Positions 43,278-55,579 are shown, counted from the first letter of the stretch. The stretch: 64,000 nt of DNA from Linnemannia hyalina (GCA_019671135.1 JAHRHY010000003.1:62001-126000); one strand, 5' to 3'. Notes: generated by a model from the sequence alone, not told the origin. Numbers and translations: made by a program.

Positions 43278-44258
43278 ATGCCCGTCCTCAACGTCCGCGA
43301 CCGTGTCAAGAACTCCGGTGTCTGGCATGACTTCAAGGAGTTCATTCAGCGAGGCAACATCATCGATCTCGGAGTGGTACGTTCATACCCATGACAACAT
43401 CGAACAGCTCATTCACAACGACAACAATGACATTCACAAAAGCAACAGTAACAGCAAAAAAAGGAACTGAGCACTCCTGCTTTGTTCTTTGGGAGCTAAG
43501 CGAACGAAAAATAATAATATATGTGCAATTGCAGCAACGCATGCACACATGCACAAGCTAACATCACCCGAGTTATACACCCTCGTTTTCTTGACACGAT
43601 CGACTAAACTCCTTTTCTTCTGTTCTTCTCATTGCTATTTCTCGCGTTAAATAATAACAGGGTTTGGTCATTGGCGGAGCCTTCTCGAAGGTGCTCAACT
43701 CCTTCGTCGATGATATCTTGACCCCTCCTCTGGGTCTTGTCATTGCTGGTACGTGCCTGAAATTCGGGTTTTGTTTGGTGAGGATAAGAGGAATGCAAAC
43801 TAATGAGTGTGCCTTTTTTTTTGTTCACGATAGGTTCCAACTTGGAGAACTGGTTCATTGTCCTCAAGTACGGCCCAGAGGGCAAGAAGCCTTATAACAC
43901 CCCTGAAGAGGCCCAGGGAGACGGTGCGGTTACCGAGAACGTCGGTCGCTTCCTCATGACTGCCATCAATTTCGTCCTTGTTGCCATTACCCTCTTCTTG
44001 ATTATCTTTACCGCCACCAGGTTCCGCAGCTGGCGCCTGAGCCGCAGACAGAAGAAGATCAGCAATGGAGATGTTGACGCAACCAAGCCTGACGATGCCG
44101 ATGCCTCTGGAGCAACCAAGACCTGCCAGTGGTGCAATGCCAACGTCCCTGTCGCTGCTGTCAAGTGCATGTATTGCGCCAGTTACTTGCATGAGAAGGT
44201 CCCTGCGGAGCTGTTGAACAAAGCCGCCCAGCCAGCCTTGATTGAGTTGGATGGTTAA
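43278..44258 (+). CDS. mscL: MscL, large-conductance mechanosensitive channel with C-terminal zinc ribbon (3 exons, 203 aa)
   Basis: Exons 43278-43376, 43661-43748 and 43834-44258. The N-terminal amphipathic helix and TM1 read VWHDFKEFIQRGNIIDLGV and then GLVIGGAFSKVLNSFVDDI, LTPPLGLVI, which is the diagnostic MscL TM1 pattern. TM2 is NFVLVAITLFLIIFTATRF. The pentameric channel opens under membrane tension and releases solutes in hypo-osmotic shock. After TM2 there is a charged linker and a CQWC...CMYC zinc-ribbon-like end, unlike the short helical bundle of E. coli MscL. MscL is mainly bacterial, so an ancient transfer into fungi is likely; three introns' worth of GT-AG structure shows it is a resident nuclear gene. 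Confidence 0.9.
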
Positions 44259-44525
44259 ACATGGTAGACTCTAGTTTGTTATGCCACCCATCCCTCCCCC
44301 ATGTACATACGAGACAACCCATATATCTGCCAGAATGAAAAAAAAAACGATGGACCAGAGTGAGTCCTCTGGCACTTTATTTTGAACAAAATAAAAAATG
44401 CGCTCCAGATGCGCGTTCTATCTGAATCAATTTGTCTCTCTCTTATTTTATTTTCGGCGGACTTGCAGCTCCTTTATTCTCTCTTCCAATCAACCACTAC
44501 ACAAGACACACACAAGGACAGCGGC

Positions 44526-45601
44526 ATGGAGTTCCCAAAGATCAACGTCTCCTCCAAGGCAGACATCCAATACATCACACAGATCTGGCGCAAGGCTCTC
44601 TTTGAAAAGCTGGAACAGAAGCATGGCGCCGACAAGGCTGACCCACGGGTCATGCAGGAAGTCAACTCCCTTCTCGATCAGGTACACATCAACAAACAAC
44701 AATCATCGAAAAAAAACAAAGCAAAAACAAACCCAGGCGCGTCAAGGAGGACCGAGGAATAACAGTAACGTTAACCAATCAGCCTTTGTGGTTACGTGGA
44801 ATTAGTGGCTCGAGAACATGGTCAAAATGGCAAGTGCCGGTGTTGACATCAACGGAATCCCCTACGACGACGCCATCCTGAACGAAGGTAAACCACCTCA
44901 ACCCTTTTTTTTTGGTTTCCTCTCTTCGGTTGCTTAATTCGGGAAAATCACAACCAAAGACCAAGAATGACATTCTAACGGCAACCAACGTTATCCAACA
45001 ACCCACCTTAGACGTGGAGCCCCTGGACGAGTCATTGGGACGCCGCCTGCAGCATCAACAACTGTTGGTCGAGGATTTGACATTGCAAGTCGCAGAGCGG
45101 AGGAAACGTGTGCCGGAGCAGGTCAAGATGCTACTCGATGATGCTATTCGTCGACAGTCGGCCATCGCTGACAGAGTTGACTTTGAACCTGAAGAGGATG
45201 AGGATTTGGAGGACAAGGCCGTCAACCAAGGTAAGGACGTGTGAGAGAGAAAAAAATGCACGGCGCGTGCGAGAAGGAACATTGCGACGATGGGAGCAAA
45301 AAAAGGTTGGCTAGTAATGCTTCTGTTTATCATTGTTCGAATGATCTAGCTGTGTTGGAGCGCCAGGATCTTGTTGCTCAGGAGTATGCGTCCAGCATGG
45401 CTCTTCTGAGTGGACTGCGAAAGGTGTGTCTTCTGTGTGTTTCTCCATCGCTGCTATGTTGTGCGGGAATAATTGCCACTCGTTTAATTACCACGATACT
45501 GATGATCACTTGCTTAATGTCTCTCCACAAATTAGACCGTATCATCAAACATTACGCGAGTAGAGAGCGCACAGGCAGTCGTCGACGAGCTCTTGCCTTG
45601 A
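44526..45601 (+). CDS. NSL1: Nsl1/Mis14-like kinetochore MIND-complex subunit (5 exons, 198 aa)
   Basis: Exons 44526-44681, 44806-44887, 45012-45230, 45350-45423 and 45536-45601 give a single frame. It starts MEFPKINVSSKADIQYI and has a helical N-terminal part, the family-like VDINGIPYDDA turn, then EPLDESLGRRL and a long coiled coil (VEDLTLQVAERRKRVPEQV). An acidic segment (EPEEDEDLED) precedes the last two short exons. The order SSKAD, NG-x-Y, EPxDE, coiled coil with xRRK-x-P matches Mis14/Nsl1, part of the Mis12/MIND complex that links centromeric chromatin to Ndc80. Length is typical. Head to tail with mscL, 268 bp downstream of it. Confidence 0.75.
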
Positions 45602-45969
45602 AGGCTTTCCTAGAGACGTTACTAGTTACACCCAAGGACCAATTGCTCCAGCGCAACCGTGCTATCACATATGTCGTAACGTCACCCTATTGTAAAATAT
45701 CAACTTCTTGTATCAACACCCAATACACAAAAAAATGCTTCGTTATCCTGTGGGAGAGCTTGTTCCGTTTTTTTGTGGTTTATTGACTAATGTACACGGC
45801 GTGTGGACTGGTGCTTTTGACGACTGAGGAGGATGTGCGTTGGAGGTTGAGCGTTAGACATGGTCTCTTTCCTCCTGTCAGCCTGCCAGTATGAGCACTT
45901 TTGATCCATGCGCCTTTTCAATGTTGGTTTCCCCGACAACTGCATACGAAATCACTCCCGTGTCCATGC

Positions 45970-46745
45970 TTAATCGTCGTCTGCGATACCGTAGCGACTA
46001 GTACGAGAGAAAACAAAATATGAAAGTTGTTAGTACAAATATACATTACCTGGATACTGAACAATGACAAGCTCATATTCATCAAACAAAAAAAAGTCAG
46101 CCAAGCGACTTACGTCTTCAATTCCTTGAGCTCCTCTTCCTTCTTGGCCAAGTTCATCTTCTTGGTGACCTTGTTGGGCTGGTAGTAGAGGACGATCAGA
46201 TAACGGCCCATGATGTTGAATCCCTGCAGGTGCTCGTATGCGGTTTTGGCGTCAAAGATGTCCTCGTAGATGACGAATGCTGTTCCCTTTGTGTCGTTGG
46301 CGTTCCCCACACGGATCTGGCGAATCGCTCCATATTTCCCGAAAATGTCGTACATCTCCTCTGGTGTGATCTTGAACGGCAAGTTGCTAGGGTTTAAAGT
46401 AAAGGAGAGAAAGGGAGTTGGTGTGAGGGTTTTTGCGTAGACAATGTGTTAGGTGGGTGAATGGGAGGCGCGTGTAATACTGATCCCGCAGACGTTTGTT
46501 GGATACTGGATTGGCGTGTAGTTTTGCTTACCGGACGAACAAAGCCCTGTTGACCTCTGGTGGCAGGCGAGCCTATAAAGTTGAAGATACAAGTATATAG
46601 ATGCGTTAGTTTTCGGCGTTCACAACATCGTTTGTTTGTGGAATTGCAGTTGAGGAAGAGGCAAGTTCGCTTTTGCTGGTTGCATGCAAGACTGAGGCTG
46701 ATTCCTTGCGAAAGTCCATACGTTTGTGCGGTTGTTTGCGTTCAT
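45970..46745 (-). CDS. SF3B6: SF3b6/p14, U2 snRNP branch-point RRM protein (4 exons, 121 aa)
   Basis: Exons 46745-46722, 46572-46532, 46386-46114 and 45997-45970 join in frame to 121 residues (human p14 has 125). Motifs: [19 protein letters not shown] (RNP2), [33 protein letters not shown] (RNP1), [13 protein letters not shown] and [14 protein letters not shown]. p14 contacts the pre-mRNA branch adenosine through its RRM and binds SF3B1 in the U2 snRNP. The 24-nt first exon is my choice because its GTATGG donor gives phase 0 into the ARLPPE exon. Other short first exons cannot be excluded. Divergent with the peptidase gene (393 bp apart). Confidence 0.9.
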
Positions 46746-47138
46746 GGCTCTGAGATGTGTGTATGGGTTGACTGAGACGTAGGTTCCTGAGAATGAGAGA
46801 GTTTCGTTGGTTCTTTGTAGGTGTGTTCTGGATGTCAGTCGATAGGGCGTTGAGGTTGATGAGAGTGGAGGGAAGAGTGAGAGAACGAAAGAAAAGAAGT
46901 GCAAAGGAGGCCAAGCAGCTTTTGTCCTTCTTTGACTGGCACACAGAGTGAGATGTGTTCCCTTTTAAAGAAACGGGCATAAACAATTTTAAGCCACTGA
47001 TTAAATGATCCCTGGTTCCTCCCTTGTTCCCCTCGTGTCTTGCAACAAGGGCAACCCTTCTTTCTTTTTCACTTCTACTCTCTGCTTCATTCACTTTCGA
47101 GGTTGACATTCGCCTCACACCGACAGACACAGAGAGTC

Positions 47139-50100
47139 ATGTCAATACCGCGGACACTGCCGCCAGTCCTCGCCAGGATACACTGTCGCCCTTCAAATAA
47201 CCACCACAATTATACGCAAATATGGGTCCAACGGTCTACCTTTGTACCCGTCGGGAGAACCACGGCAGCAGTCAACATAACCAGCCCTCGCAGGAACCTG
47301 ACCTCGAGTCTACGACGTGTCGCCCATGCATCCTCTACTCCATCGCAGTGCCCCTTTCAGGGCCAACAGCGACGTGAACTCAGTTTCTTGGGCACCCTTC
47401 GCGCCGTATTCCAACAGTAAGAGGATCGACTTTGATTTTTTGCGGATCAAATTAAGTTGGTCAGTGCCTGAGGTCCACTTGTCTCGGATCGACTCATTTC
47501 GGATTGTGCATTGATTATTTTCTTCTTTTAGACCGACACCCCCAAAGGCACCCAAGAAGATCCCCAAGGAAACCCGCGTTCTCGGCAGGGTCCGCGTGGA
47601 CGAGTACGAATGGATGGCCAACAAGGACGATCCAGTATGTAATTGACCTTGCGCTTCTGTGTTCCTCGACTGTCAACGGATACATGGTGTATTCGTATTC
47701 ACAAGAGGCTAACGTTTCATTCTCTCCCTTTCTCTGTTGGATTAGGATCTCCGGGATTACATTCACGCAGAAAACACGTAAGAGGCGCCCTCACATCGAC
47801 ACTTTTCTCGGGACACAGTCAACAACTCGCGCACATTCAGTAACCATTGACGCTTTACTGACAGGATGCGTATCGACCATTTAACAACTTATTTAGATAC
47901 GCACACGAGTACTTTGCTTCAGAGACAGCGGCGATTCACCTTTTGAACCGAGTAACGTATCCCGTGGAGCTTGTCGCAATTGATCAACGCCGGAACTTTT
48001 GAAGCACTTTATCAGGGTACAATGAACCAGACCTGACCCAGATTTCAACTTGACCTCAAATAGGAAATGAGGCAGGTTCTCAGGACAAAGAGGGTTACGG
48101 CGCCTTTGACAACAACTGTTCGCGGATACGAGTATTATACCAAGACGAGTCGGTATGGCATGGTCTACTGCAGGAGGAGGAAATCAGCCTCAGCCATGGT
48201 CAAAGAGGTAACCACATGTTCGCTGGTTGTCTTTACTTTAGGAAGCGGAGAAACTGGAGGCATACGGCGCTGATTCTAATCATCCTGTCGAACTCGCTGT
48301 ATGAACAATAGGAAATATTACTGGATTCGGCATACCTACCGGAGAACTGCAACATCAAGAAGGTGTTACTATCAACAGGACATCACATTTTCTCGTTCCT
48401 AACACTAGAGGAAGGCGAGGAATTGGGGTCGCTCCATTTCAGGGATCTCAACCGGGCAGTGCCATTCGACGAAGTCCTGGAGGACGTGTTCAACTTTGTG
48501 TGGGGCAACGACAACAAGACGGTCTATTATACCAAATCGACAGATGTCCTGCGGCCCTATCAGGTCTGGGCACATCAGGTCGGGACCCCCCAGGAGGACG
48601 ATATCCTGGTCTTTCAAGAAGACAATGATAGTATCTTTGTCGATGTTGGGTCGACCAAGGATCAAAAGTTTGTCACCATCAACGGGAACTCGCTATCGTC
48701 CTCGGAGGTTCGCATCTTGGACTCCAGTCATGATTTCTCGAAGGGCGCTTTGCCCGAGATGACTGTCATCGCTCCACGGGAGGATGGCGTCGAGTACTAT
48801 GTCGACCACCACGACGTAAGTTCTTTTAATTACATGGCGATCTAAATTGAACACTGTCGAACTGGGTCGAATTTTCTCTAATGCCTTTATTTGATGGATA
48901 CAGGACCATTATTATATTCTGACGAATGCCAACCCGAAAAGGAACTTCCGCGTCATGCGCGCCAACCGCAACAACCCCAACCGTGATTCCTGGGTCGAGC
49001 TCATGGAGGCCAAGGACGGCGAAAAGATTGAGGACGTCGACATCTTCAAGGTACATCAGGATCTCCACTCATTCATTTTATCTTCGTGCGGAGGTTACTT
49101 GAGACTGGAAATCCTAATTACTAACGTCTTTTATTTTTGTCTTTGTTTGATGGGATTAGAACTTTATGGTCATTTACGCCAAGCGGGATGCGCTACCTGT
49201 GGTATCTTGCTATCACTTCGAAACTGGAGCTGTTCATGAAGTTCCCTTGCCTGAGCAGTTCTGCACCATTGGTGCTGGCGTCAACCTTGTAAGTAGACGT
49301 GATTTGATGTGCACGTTAGTCATGAAAATTGTTTAACAACTCCACTAAACGAAACATCCATTGTCATTTTTGGTCATTGATAGGAATACGAGACGGATTC
49401 GTTCCAGTTCACGCTCAACTCGCCCTATGCGCACGAGGCAACGTACGAGTATGACATGGCGTCCCGCGTGATGACCGCCCTGCGTGTCCACCCTATCCAC
49501 CGTAAGTCATCTCACCGAGAGCTTCAGGCACCTAAACAACTTAAGTATGTCGTGCCACAATTGCCTGATCATACAAATTAACCCTTGCAGGCGATGTCTC
49601 CCAAAATATCGATAGGGTTGGATCGGTCAAAATACACATGCACGAGGATCAATGTGGACGCCGAAGACGGGAAGGCCAAGATCCCAGTGACGCTCCTACA
49701 TAGGAAAAACATGCAGCTCAATGGACGCAACCCGACCCTCATGCGCTCCTACGGAGCCTACGGCGTCCCTACCGATATCGATTTCCGTGTGGAACATTTC
49801 CCACTATTGGAACGTGGGTGGATCATTGCATTGGCGCATGTCCGTGGCGGATCTGAGCTGGGGACTCTCTGGTACCATCAAGGCAAACTTCTGCAGAAGC
49901 GCAATACGTTTACGGATTTCATTAATGTTGCGGAGCACTTGGTCGAGGCTGGGTATACCAATCCCCGGAGACTGACGGCCAGTGGTGTCTCTGCCGGCGG
50001 TTTACTCATGGGTAAGTTTGCCATAGTGGGTTTTTTTTATTTGGTGCTGTGAACTATCTAACAACTATGCTTCTCGAACAATTTTTTTTTGACATTTCCT

Positions 50101-50794
50101 ACCGTGGACATTGATCACTCATCTTCTTTTCTTTGATTTGATAATAGGTGCGGTGTGTAATATGCGCCCGGACTTGTTCAGGGCCATGATCATGTCGGTG
50201 CCGTTCCTGGACCCAATGACGACAATGCTGGACCCCGAGATTCCACTCACAAAAGTTGAATACCTGGAGTGGGGCAACCCCGCTGAGTCTGAACAGATGT
50301 ACGACTACATGGCTAGCTATGCCCCCTACGATACCATCCCTGACTACTTTTTCAACAGCAACAACAACAAGGACAAGGCCCTGAGTGATGGCGTTGATAA
50401 CAAGGATATGGATGCCACGCAGTTGACGACGACAGGGTTCCCAAAGCCGCCATTGAGCGCGCGTCGGCCGGCGCTGATGATCAGTTGTGGCGAGCGTGAC
50501 CAAAGAGTCGATTATTCTCAGTCCACGAAATTTGTGGCGCGGATACGGTCAAGGTTGGCGCCTTGGTATGGAGCTGAGGGGAAGGAGGCCTGCGTGTTGA
50601 TGATTGATGAGAACCGGGGACATTTTGGAAATGGGACACAGGAGGATCGGGTCAAGAACTGGGCGAGGGAGGTTGTGTTCTTGTTGGGGAGTGTTCAGAT
50701 GGAAGGTAGTGGACCCACCATGGGAGGTGTTAATCAGGAGCAGTTTGGAGAGGAAGGAGGAGTAAGAGAAGATGAACCTAAATTGCGACCATAG
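47139..50794 (+). CDS. Oligopeptidase B-like serine peptidase, S9 family, many exons
   Basis: Starts MSIPRTLPPVLARIHCRP; the first 90 residues are Arg/Ser-rich with few acids, like a mitochondrial presequence. The propeller part shows RVDEYEWMANKDDP, GYEYYTKT, NDNKTVYYT, LRPYQVWAHQVGT and EYYVDHHD. The hydrolase part has ALAHVRGGSELGTLWY, KRNTFTDFINVAEHLVE, the nucleophile motif ASGVSAGGLLMG, NMRPDLFRAMIM, an Asp-region CGERDQRVDY, and the catalytic His in ENRGHFGNG. These are oligopeptidase B landmarks; the enzyme cleaves short peptides after basic residues. About 11 exons join by GT-AG; I resolved 47139-47416, 47532-47634, 47746-47777 and 47897-47951. Exons around 48.0-48.3 kb are less certain. 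The final exon has a Ser/Gly/Glu-rich tail. Confidence 0.85.
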
Positions 50795-50972
50795 ATAAAC
50801 AATTATTTTTTTTCCTTTTTGTACATTGTACCAGTAAAACACGCGTTGGTGAATGCTCATTTTGCGTTCGCGCGAGCCTTGAGCCTTGAACTGTATTTAC
50901 TTTTGAATGGGTTTATTATGAGAAAAGGAATCTTGGTATTGTCTGGGAAGGATTATGATGTTCAATTCTAAC

Positions 50973-51962
50973 TTAGTCGAGGTCAGCGGCGCAGGTGCCG
51001 GCAGAGACCTGAGTCCAGCCCGCGGTAGGGAACTGGCACTGGGTCACCGACAACCTGCAAGAGTTTCCAAAAGTAGCTTGCTTGCCAGTCTTATCCTGGC
51101 CACACACGGGGGCAAGGACATCAGGGCACTTCTGGGCGCAGGCAGCGACGCTACGCTTGGACAAATCACCAGCACAGGTGCTGGCAGAGACTTGGGTCCA
51201 ACCTGCGGTAGGGAACTGGCACTGGGTCACCGACAGCCTGCAAGAGTTTCCGAAAGTAGCCTGCTTGCCAGTCTTATCCTGGCCACACACGGGGGCAAGG
51301 ACATCAGGGCACTTCTGGGCGCAGGCAGCGACGCTACGCTTGGACAAATCACCAGCACAGGTGCTGGCAGAGACTTGGGTCCAACCTGCGGTAGGGAACT
51401 GGCACTGGGTCACCGACAGCCTGCAAGAGTTTCCGAAAGTAGCCTGCTTGCCAGTCTTATCCTGGCCACAGACGGGGGCAAGGACATCAGGGCACTTCTG
51501 GGCGCAGGCAACAACGCTACGCTTGCTCATGTCGTTGGCGCACTCTCCCTTCGAGATCAGGGTCCATTGATCGGCAGGGTACTCGCAGTTGACGATGCTC
51601 ATGCGGCAAGAGTTGACAAATGTCATTTGGGTGCCGGCCTGGTCCTGGGCGCAGACAGGCGAGATGACATCAGGGCACTTCTGGGGGCATCCGGGGACGG
51701 GGGCGTCACGCTTTTTCATCTCGTCAACGGGGCATGGCTTGTTCGAGATCTGTGTGTAGATGTCGCCGGGGGTATTGCAGTTGGATTTGGCGAGCTCGCA
51801 GGAGTTGACCCAGGTCTGGGTAAGGCCGGCGGCGTTCTGGGCGCAGACGGGGGCGATGACCGAGGGGCACTTTCCAGCGCAGGCAGGGTTGACGGCGTCG
51901 GACTTGGAGAGGATGGCCAAGGTCGAGGCGACCGTCAAAGTGATCAAAGTCGAGAACTTCAT
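50973..51962 (-). CDS. Secreted five-domain Kazal-like protein with KR processing sites (329 aa)
   Basis: Single exon. MKFSTLITLTVASTLAIL is a signal peptide. Five six-Cys domains follow, each CxxKCP...PVC...NSC...C...C, the spacing of Kazal-type serine protease inhibitors. Every linker from domain 1 onward carries a dibasic site: EMKKRDAP, DMSKRSVV, DLSKRSVA, DLSKRSVA. Kex2-type cleavage after KR would release single-domain inhibitors. Domains 3, 4 and 5 are nearly identical in protein and DNA with a 183-bp period, so they arose by recent tandem duplication. Inhibition targets cannot be read from sequence. Convergent with the peptidase gene, 178 bp apart. Confidence 0.85.
   Translation of the reverse strand: MKFSTLITLTVASTLAILSKSDAVNPACAGKCPSVIAPVCAQNAAGLTQTWVNSCELAKSNCNTPGDIYTQISNKPCPVDEMKKRDAPVPGCPQKCPDVISPVCAQDQAGTQMTFVNSCRMSIVNCEYPADQWTLISKGECANDMSKRSVVACAQKCPDVLAPVCGQDKTGKQATFGNSCRLSVTQCQFPTAGWTQVSASTCAGDLSKRSVAACAQKCPDVLAPVCGQDKTGKQATFGNSCRLSVTQCQFPTAGWTQVSASTCAGDLSKRSVAACAQKCPDVLAPVCGQDKTGKQATFGNSCRLSVTQCQFPTAGWTQVSAGTCAADLD
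50990..51530 (-). repeat. 183-bp near-perfect coding tandem repeat (3 units)
   Basis: CTACGCTTGGACAAATC-type landmarks recur at 51151, 51334 and 51517. Units differ by only a few bases. Each encodes one 61-residue Kazal-plus-KR module. Confidence 0.95.
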
Positions 51963-54117
51963 TTTTGGGGGTGTGTGGTAGTGGTAGGGGAGGGTACGGT
52001 GGAAAGTGGAAAGTGGAGGAACTACTGGTGAGGTTGAAAAGAAGGCGCGTCCAGTTGTATTTATACCACTTTTCGTTTTCTTGAAGTTCTTCATTGTCTC
52101 CAATTCTACTTTGCATCCTCTCTGATTCTCAATGCCAAGAGATTAATAAAAAGAAAGATGCACAAGGGTAACGCGGCGGCGGCATGGTACTCGTGTTTTT
52201 TTTCCCCTGTCAATTGACTGCAAGGGAACACAAAAAAGAAAGTTCATATCACGGAATTGCCCATCATCTCATTGAGCATTTTTTCTCTGTACTCGCCTAG
52301 ATGATGTGCCGTAGCCCTCTATTTCATTCTCCTCCAGTATTTCCCTCGCTTTCAACGATGGATGCATCATCCGAAGAGGGACAGTACACGAAGAACGAAA
52401 CACAATTGTGGATCAACGCGCTCACTCAAATGCTCGGTTAGCCATCCCGGCCTGGGTATGAACTATGACAAAACAATTCACCCAAAAATGAACCTCGGAA
52501 CAAGCAAACATTCTCCCACGGCGCGCGTAAAAAACAGAAAAAAATATTCAACCAAGTTGGTCCAACTCTGAGGTCGTTTTATTCTAGTACTCATTCGCTA
52601 TCATCAAATGACGACACGCCTCCCCATCTTCTTGTTCCCCAAAAGAGGTTAACTGGATAAAGGATGGATGGAAGTGGTAAAAAGAGAGAGCAGTTGGGCT
52701 ATTGATTGTACTGTCATATAATAAAAGGGCAGGTGGACTCCAGAAGAAGACAAGGTCGCTATCGGCTCCCATTTTGTCGTCTGTCTCAAATGTGCATGTG
52801 TACACAAAACCTACCAAAAAGAACCGCGGACGTATCATATTCTTTCATTTTTTCTCTTGAGCAAACAATAAACAAATGTCGGACACAGAACAACGGAGAC
52901 AACACGAACGGTCTTCTTGGGAAATTAGGTTCAGAGAAAAAAATATGCACCTCCTGGATGCAGACTAACGTGGTTTGTTTGTTGTTTGTTCCCTTTTTTT
53001 TCGTCCCTTGCCTTATTTGCTGTTTGTTTTAAATTTGGGCTGTCGTTCAACTCGTTGTTTTTCTGAAGCAGCGCGCGCTCAATTGAGAAAAAAGGCGGTG
53101 TTGGGAAATGGGCGGACCAATCCAGACCTTTGAGAGCTGAAAAAAGAGTTGTTTTGTTCTCATGACCAAAAACAGGGAGCTTTGCAGAAGCTCCCTCTTC
53201 GGCATTGGAAGTAAACAAAAAGACGGATATGGATTGATGTTTAAAGTGGAGCAAGTGAATGGGCAGAGTTGAAAGTAAGAAGGAAGGAAAAGAGGGGACG
53301 GTAAATGTTAAAGCCGATGGGTTGTGTTGGTAGTGAGAGAGACTTACATATCAATGACGGTCAATGGCGAACAATAGCGCAAAGCAATAGACAAAGTGAA
53401 CACAAGGATGACCAATTTTCTTTAGTAATATTCCCTCTTATTCTCTTGCGAAAAAAAAAAAAAAAATGAGAGCGCGAGTATACCCTTTTTTTTTTCAAGC
53501 TCCCACTCGACCATTGTCTTTCCTTGTGCCATGTACCCTTTCTTGAAACGGCAATTGAGCTCAATTCAGAAATCGACACATCTGCGGCCTTTTTGACTAG
53601 TTTCCTTGTTTCGGGTTTTCCTCATTATGGGGAGTGGAAAAGAAACACCTCCATCCCACTGCTCCATTTCGTGCGCCCATACTTCATCGACTAAGTGGTG
53701 CCACATGTCGATTTGTGCACTTGTACCCATCTGTTACTGTCGTCTTTTGTTATGTTCCTACTCCTAATTGTTCTTTTTCACTGCCACTTTTTCATTTCAG
53801 TCCTTTCCTTCGGCCTCGTTGCTTGCACAAGCGTCCCCTAACAAGTCCAACAAATGCTGTTTGAGTTACACAAACAATGTTTCTCAACTCACCCGCTGTT
53901 TCAACCTTTTGCTCTTCTATCCCTACCATTTTACTAGTGGGAATGATCGGAAGAAAAGCCGAAAACCAAAAAGTGGGGGTGCAAAATAAGGGGATGATGT
54001 GGGTTCTTTCTATATTCATTGAAGAGTACAGGTATAATATATTGTTCAAACTGGAACACGATCTATGGAAGTGGATGCGAATGCAGGGAGAGAAAAATAT
54101 GAGTGCAAATGAGGGTT
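51963..54117. other. Intergenic, no gene seen
   Basis: About 2.1 kb upstream of the Kazal gene. It contains its promoter and A/T runs (for example 53452-53466). ORFs are short and domain-less. Confidence 0.5.
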
Positions 54118-54345
54118 TCATTGACTACGGTAGTGTATTATTTCAGACCCAAAGAAGGCGGATAAACTTGTCTTGTCTCCATAGAACGTGGCGTTATCTT
54201 CCACACACACGCCTTCAGTAAAAGAGGCAACGCATGTATTGTAGTCGATTGACTGTCGCAGCTCATTCAAGTAACAGGAATTGACGACGGTAAAGACTGC
54301 ACCGTTGGTCGGCGAACACAGTGGGCCTGTTGGTCGCAAATTTGG
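54118..54345 (-). pseudogene. Kazal-like single-domain remnant
   Basis: The frame 54339 to 54118 reads GPLCSPTNGAVFTVVNSCYL, then C and GVC at Kazal-like spacing. This parallels PVC...TFVNSC in the intact gene 2.2 kb away on the same strand. The upstream part with signal peptide and first Cys pair is not in frame and no splice acceptor clearly joins it, so I read it as a remnant. It could be the last exon of a small gene. Confidence 0.45.
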
Positions 54346-55579
54346 CGTTAGGCATTTTTAAGTGTGTTCCCATGGGATAGTCGGCGAGCTGATCAAAAGC
54401 TCTTTTCGGTCCAGTTTGTTGTTGGGTATGCTGTGGTGGTGACGGTGAGGGTGCTGGCTGTGAGGAGCGTTACCTGGGTTAAGAAATGGAACAGCCTCGT
54501 TCTCGGTAGTGGAAGATAGATGGTTGGATGTTGGTTGGTGGCTGCTGCTGACGTGAAAGAAGCGAGAAAAAAGAATTCTTACTTTCTATTTACATGTCAA
54601 ATGCGGTCCTACATATCACAGCGCTGAAAGGTCCTTCTAAAAACTAATGACTCTTTGCCCATCTGCCTCATTCCACCCCTTAGAATCATCGTCAGTATCT
54701 ATTTTTTTTTCATCTCCTTCTCCTCACCTCTGCGAACACTCATCACTGTCAACTCTACACTTGCTGGCCCTCTGCTCTTTTTCGATGCGATGATGCCCGT
54801 CACCCTTCTTTTTTTTTATATGACAGATGCCCCGATATTCATGGAGTACAACCCTTTTCTTTTGTGGTACAAAGTGGCGCTTCTCGTAAAAGGTATATCC
54901 GACTGTGCCTGAGTTCATTCATCACAGCGCAAAGTCCGCACAAACGCATTCGTGCTATGCATCCGCTAGCGGGTCTTTTTTTCCCGTCCCATCCCATGAA
55001 GTCTATCACGCTTAGAGCACTGAAAAAAAGAGCGTCCCTCCTAAGACTGCAAAAACAAAACGAGAGAGCTAAGGGAACGGACGGGATGTGTGTACACTTC
55101 CGGGAACATTCCAACCACGCCGACAGAGAAGAAAGTGCGTGAGCCACATTGACAGAGAGGATTGCACGCTCTCTGGAGCGCTATTGTACTAGTAGACGCG
55201 TCTTTTTAACACCGCAAGCACGTCTTGATCGCGTCCGCCCATCACGAATCACAGTCTCCACATGTTATCCTTCTTCCACCATCTCCTTTGTCGTGACTGA
55301 GAAAATACGCCCAATCCGGTAGCCTCAGCCAGAAGACACGCTCTCTGGGCTGTTGTCACTTCTTTTTACAAACTCTGTTTTGGCGTTCTGCGAAGGCGAC
55401 TGCTGCTATGAGTTTAAAATGGAGTACACCTTCCTCAGCATGCGCTGATCTTGGCTTCGCCCCTGTACCTTGTTGCACACATATGAACTTGATGATACAA
55501 GATGAAGCTAAAATTTTGTTTTATAGTGATGTTTAAGCAATAAGATTCAGTTCGCAAACGAAAATCAAGCTGGCCACTC
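54346..55579. other. Intergenic, no gene seen
   Basis: 3' flank of RAD3 and promoter side of the Kazal remnant. Only short ORFs. Confidence 0.5.

Noticed and set aside
50955..52031. 358-codon plus-strand ORF opposite the Kazal gene
   Set aside because: Antisense shadow of a repeated coding sequence. The minus frame has a signal peptide and ordered cysteines.
52141..55570. tRNA or rRNA genes in the long gap before RAD3
   Set aside because: I searched by eye for B-box-like GGTTCGANTCC strings here and elsewhere and found none with a plausible cloverleaf. A covariance-model scan was not possible.
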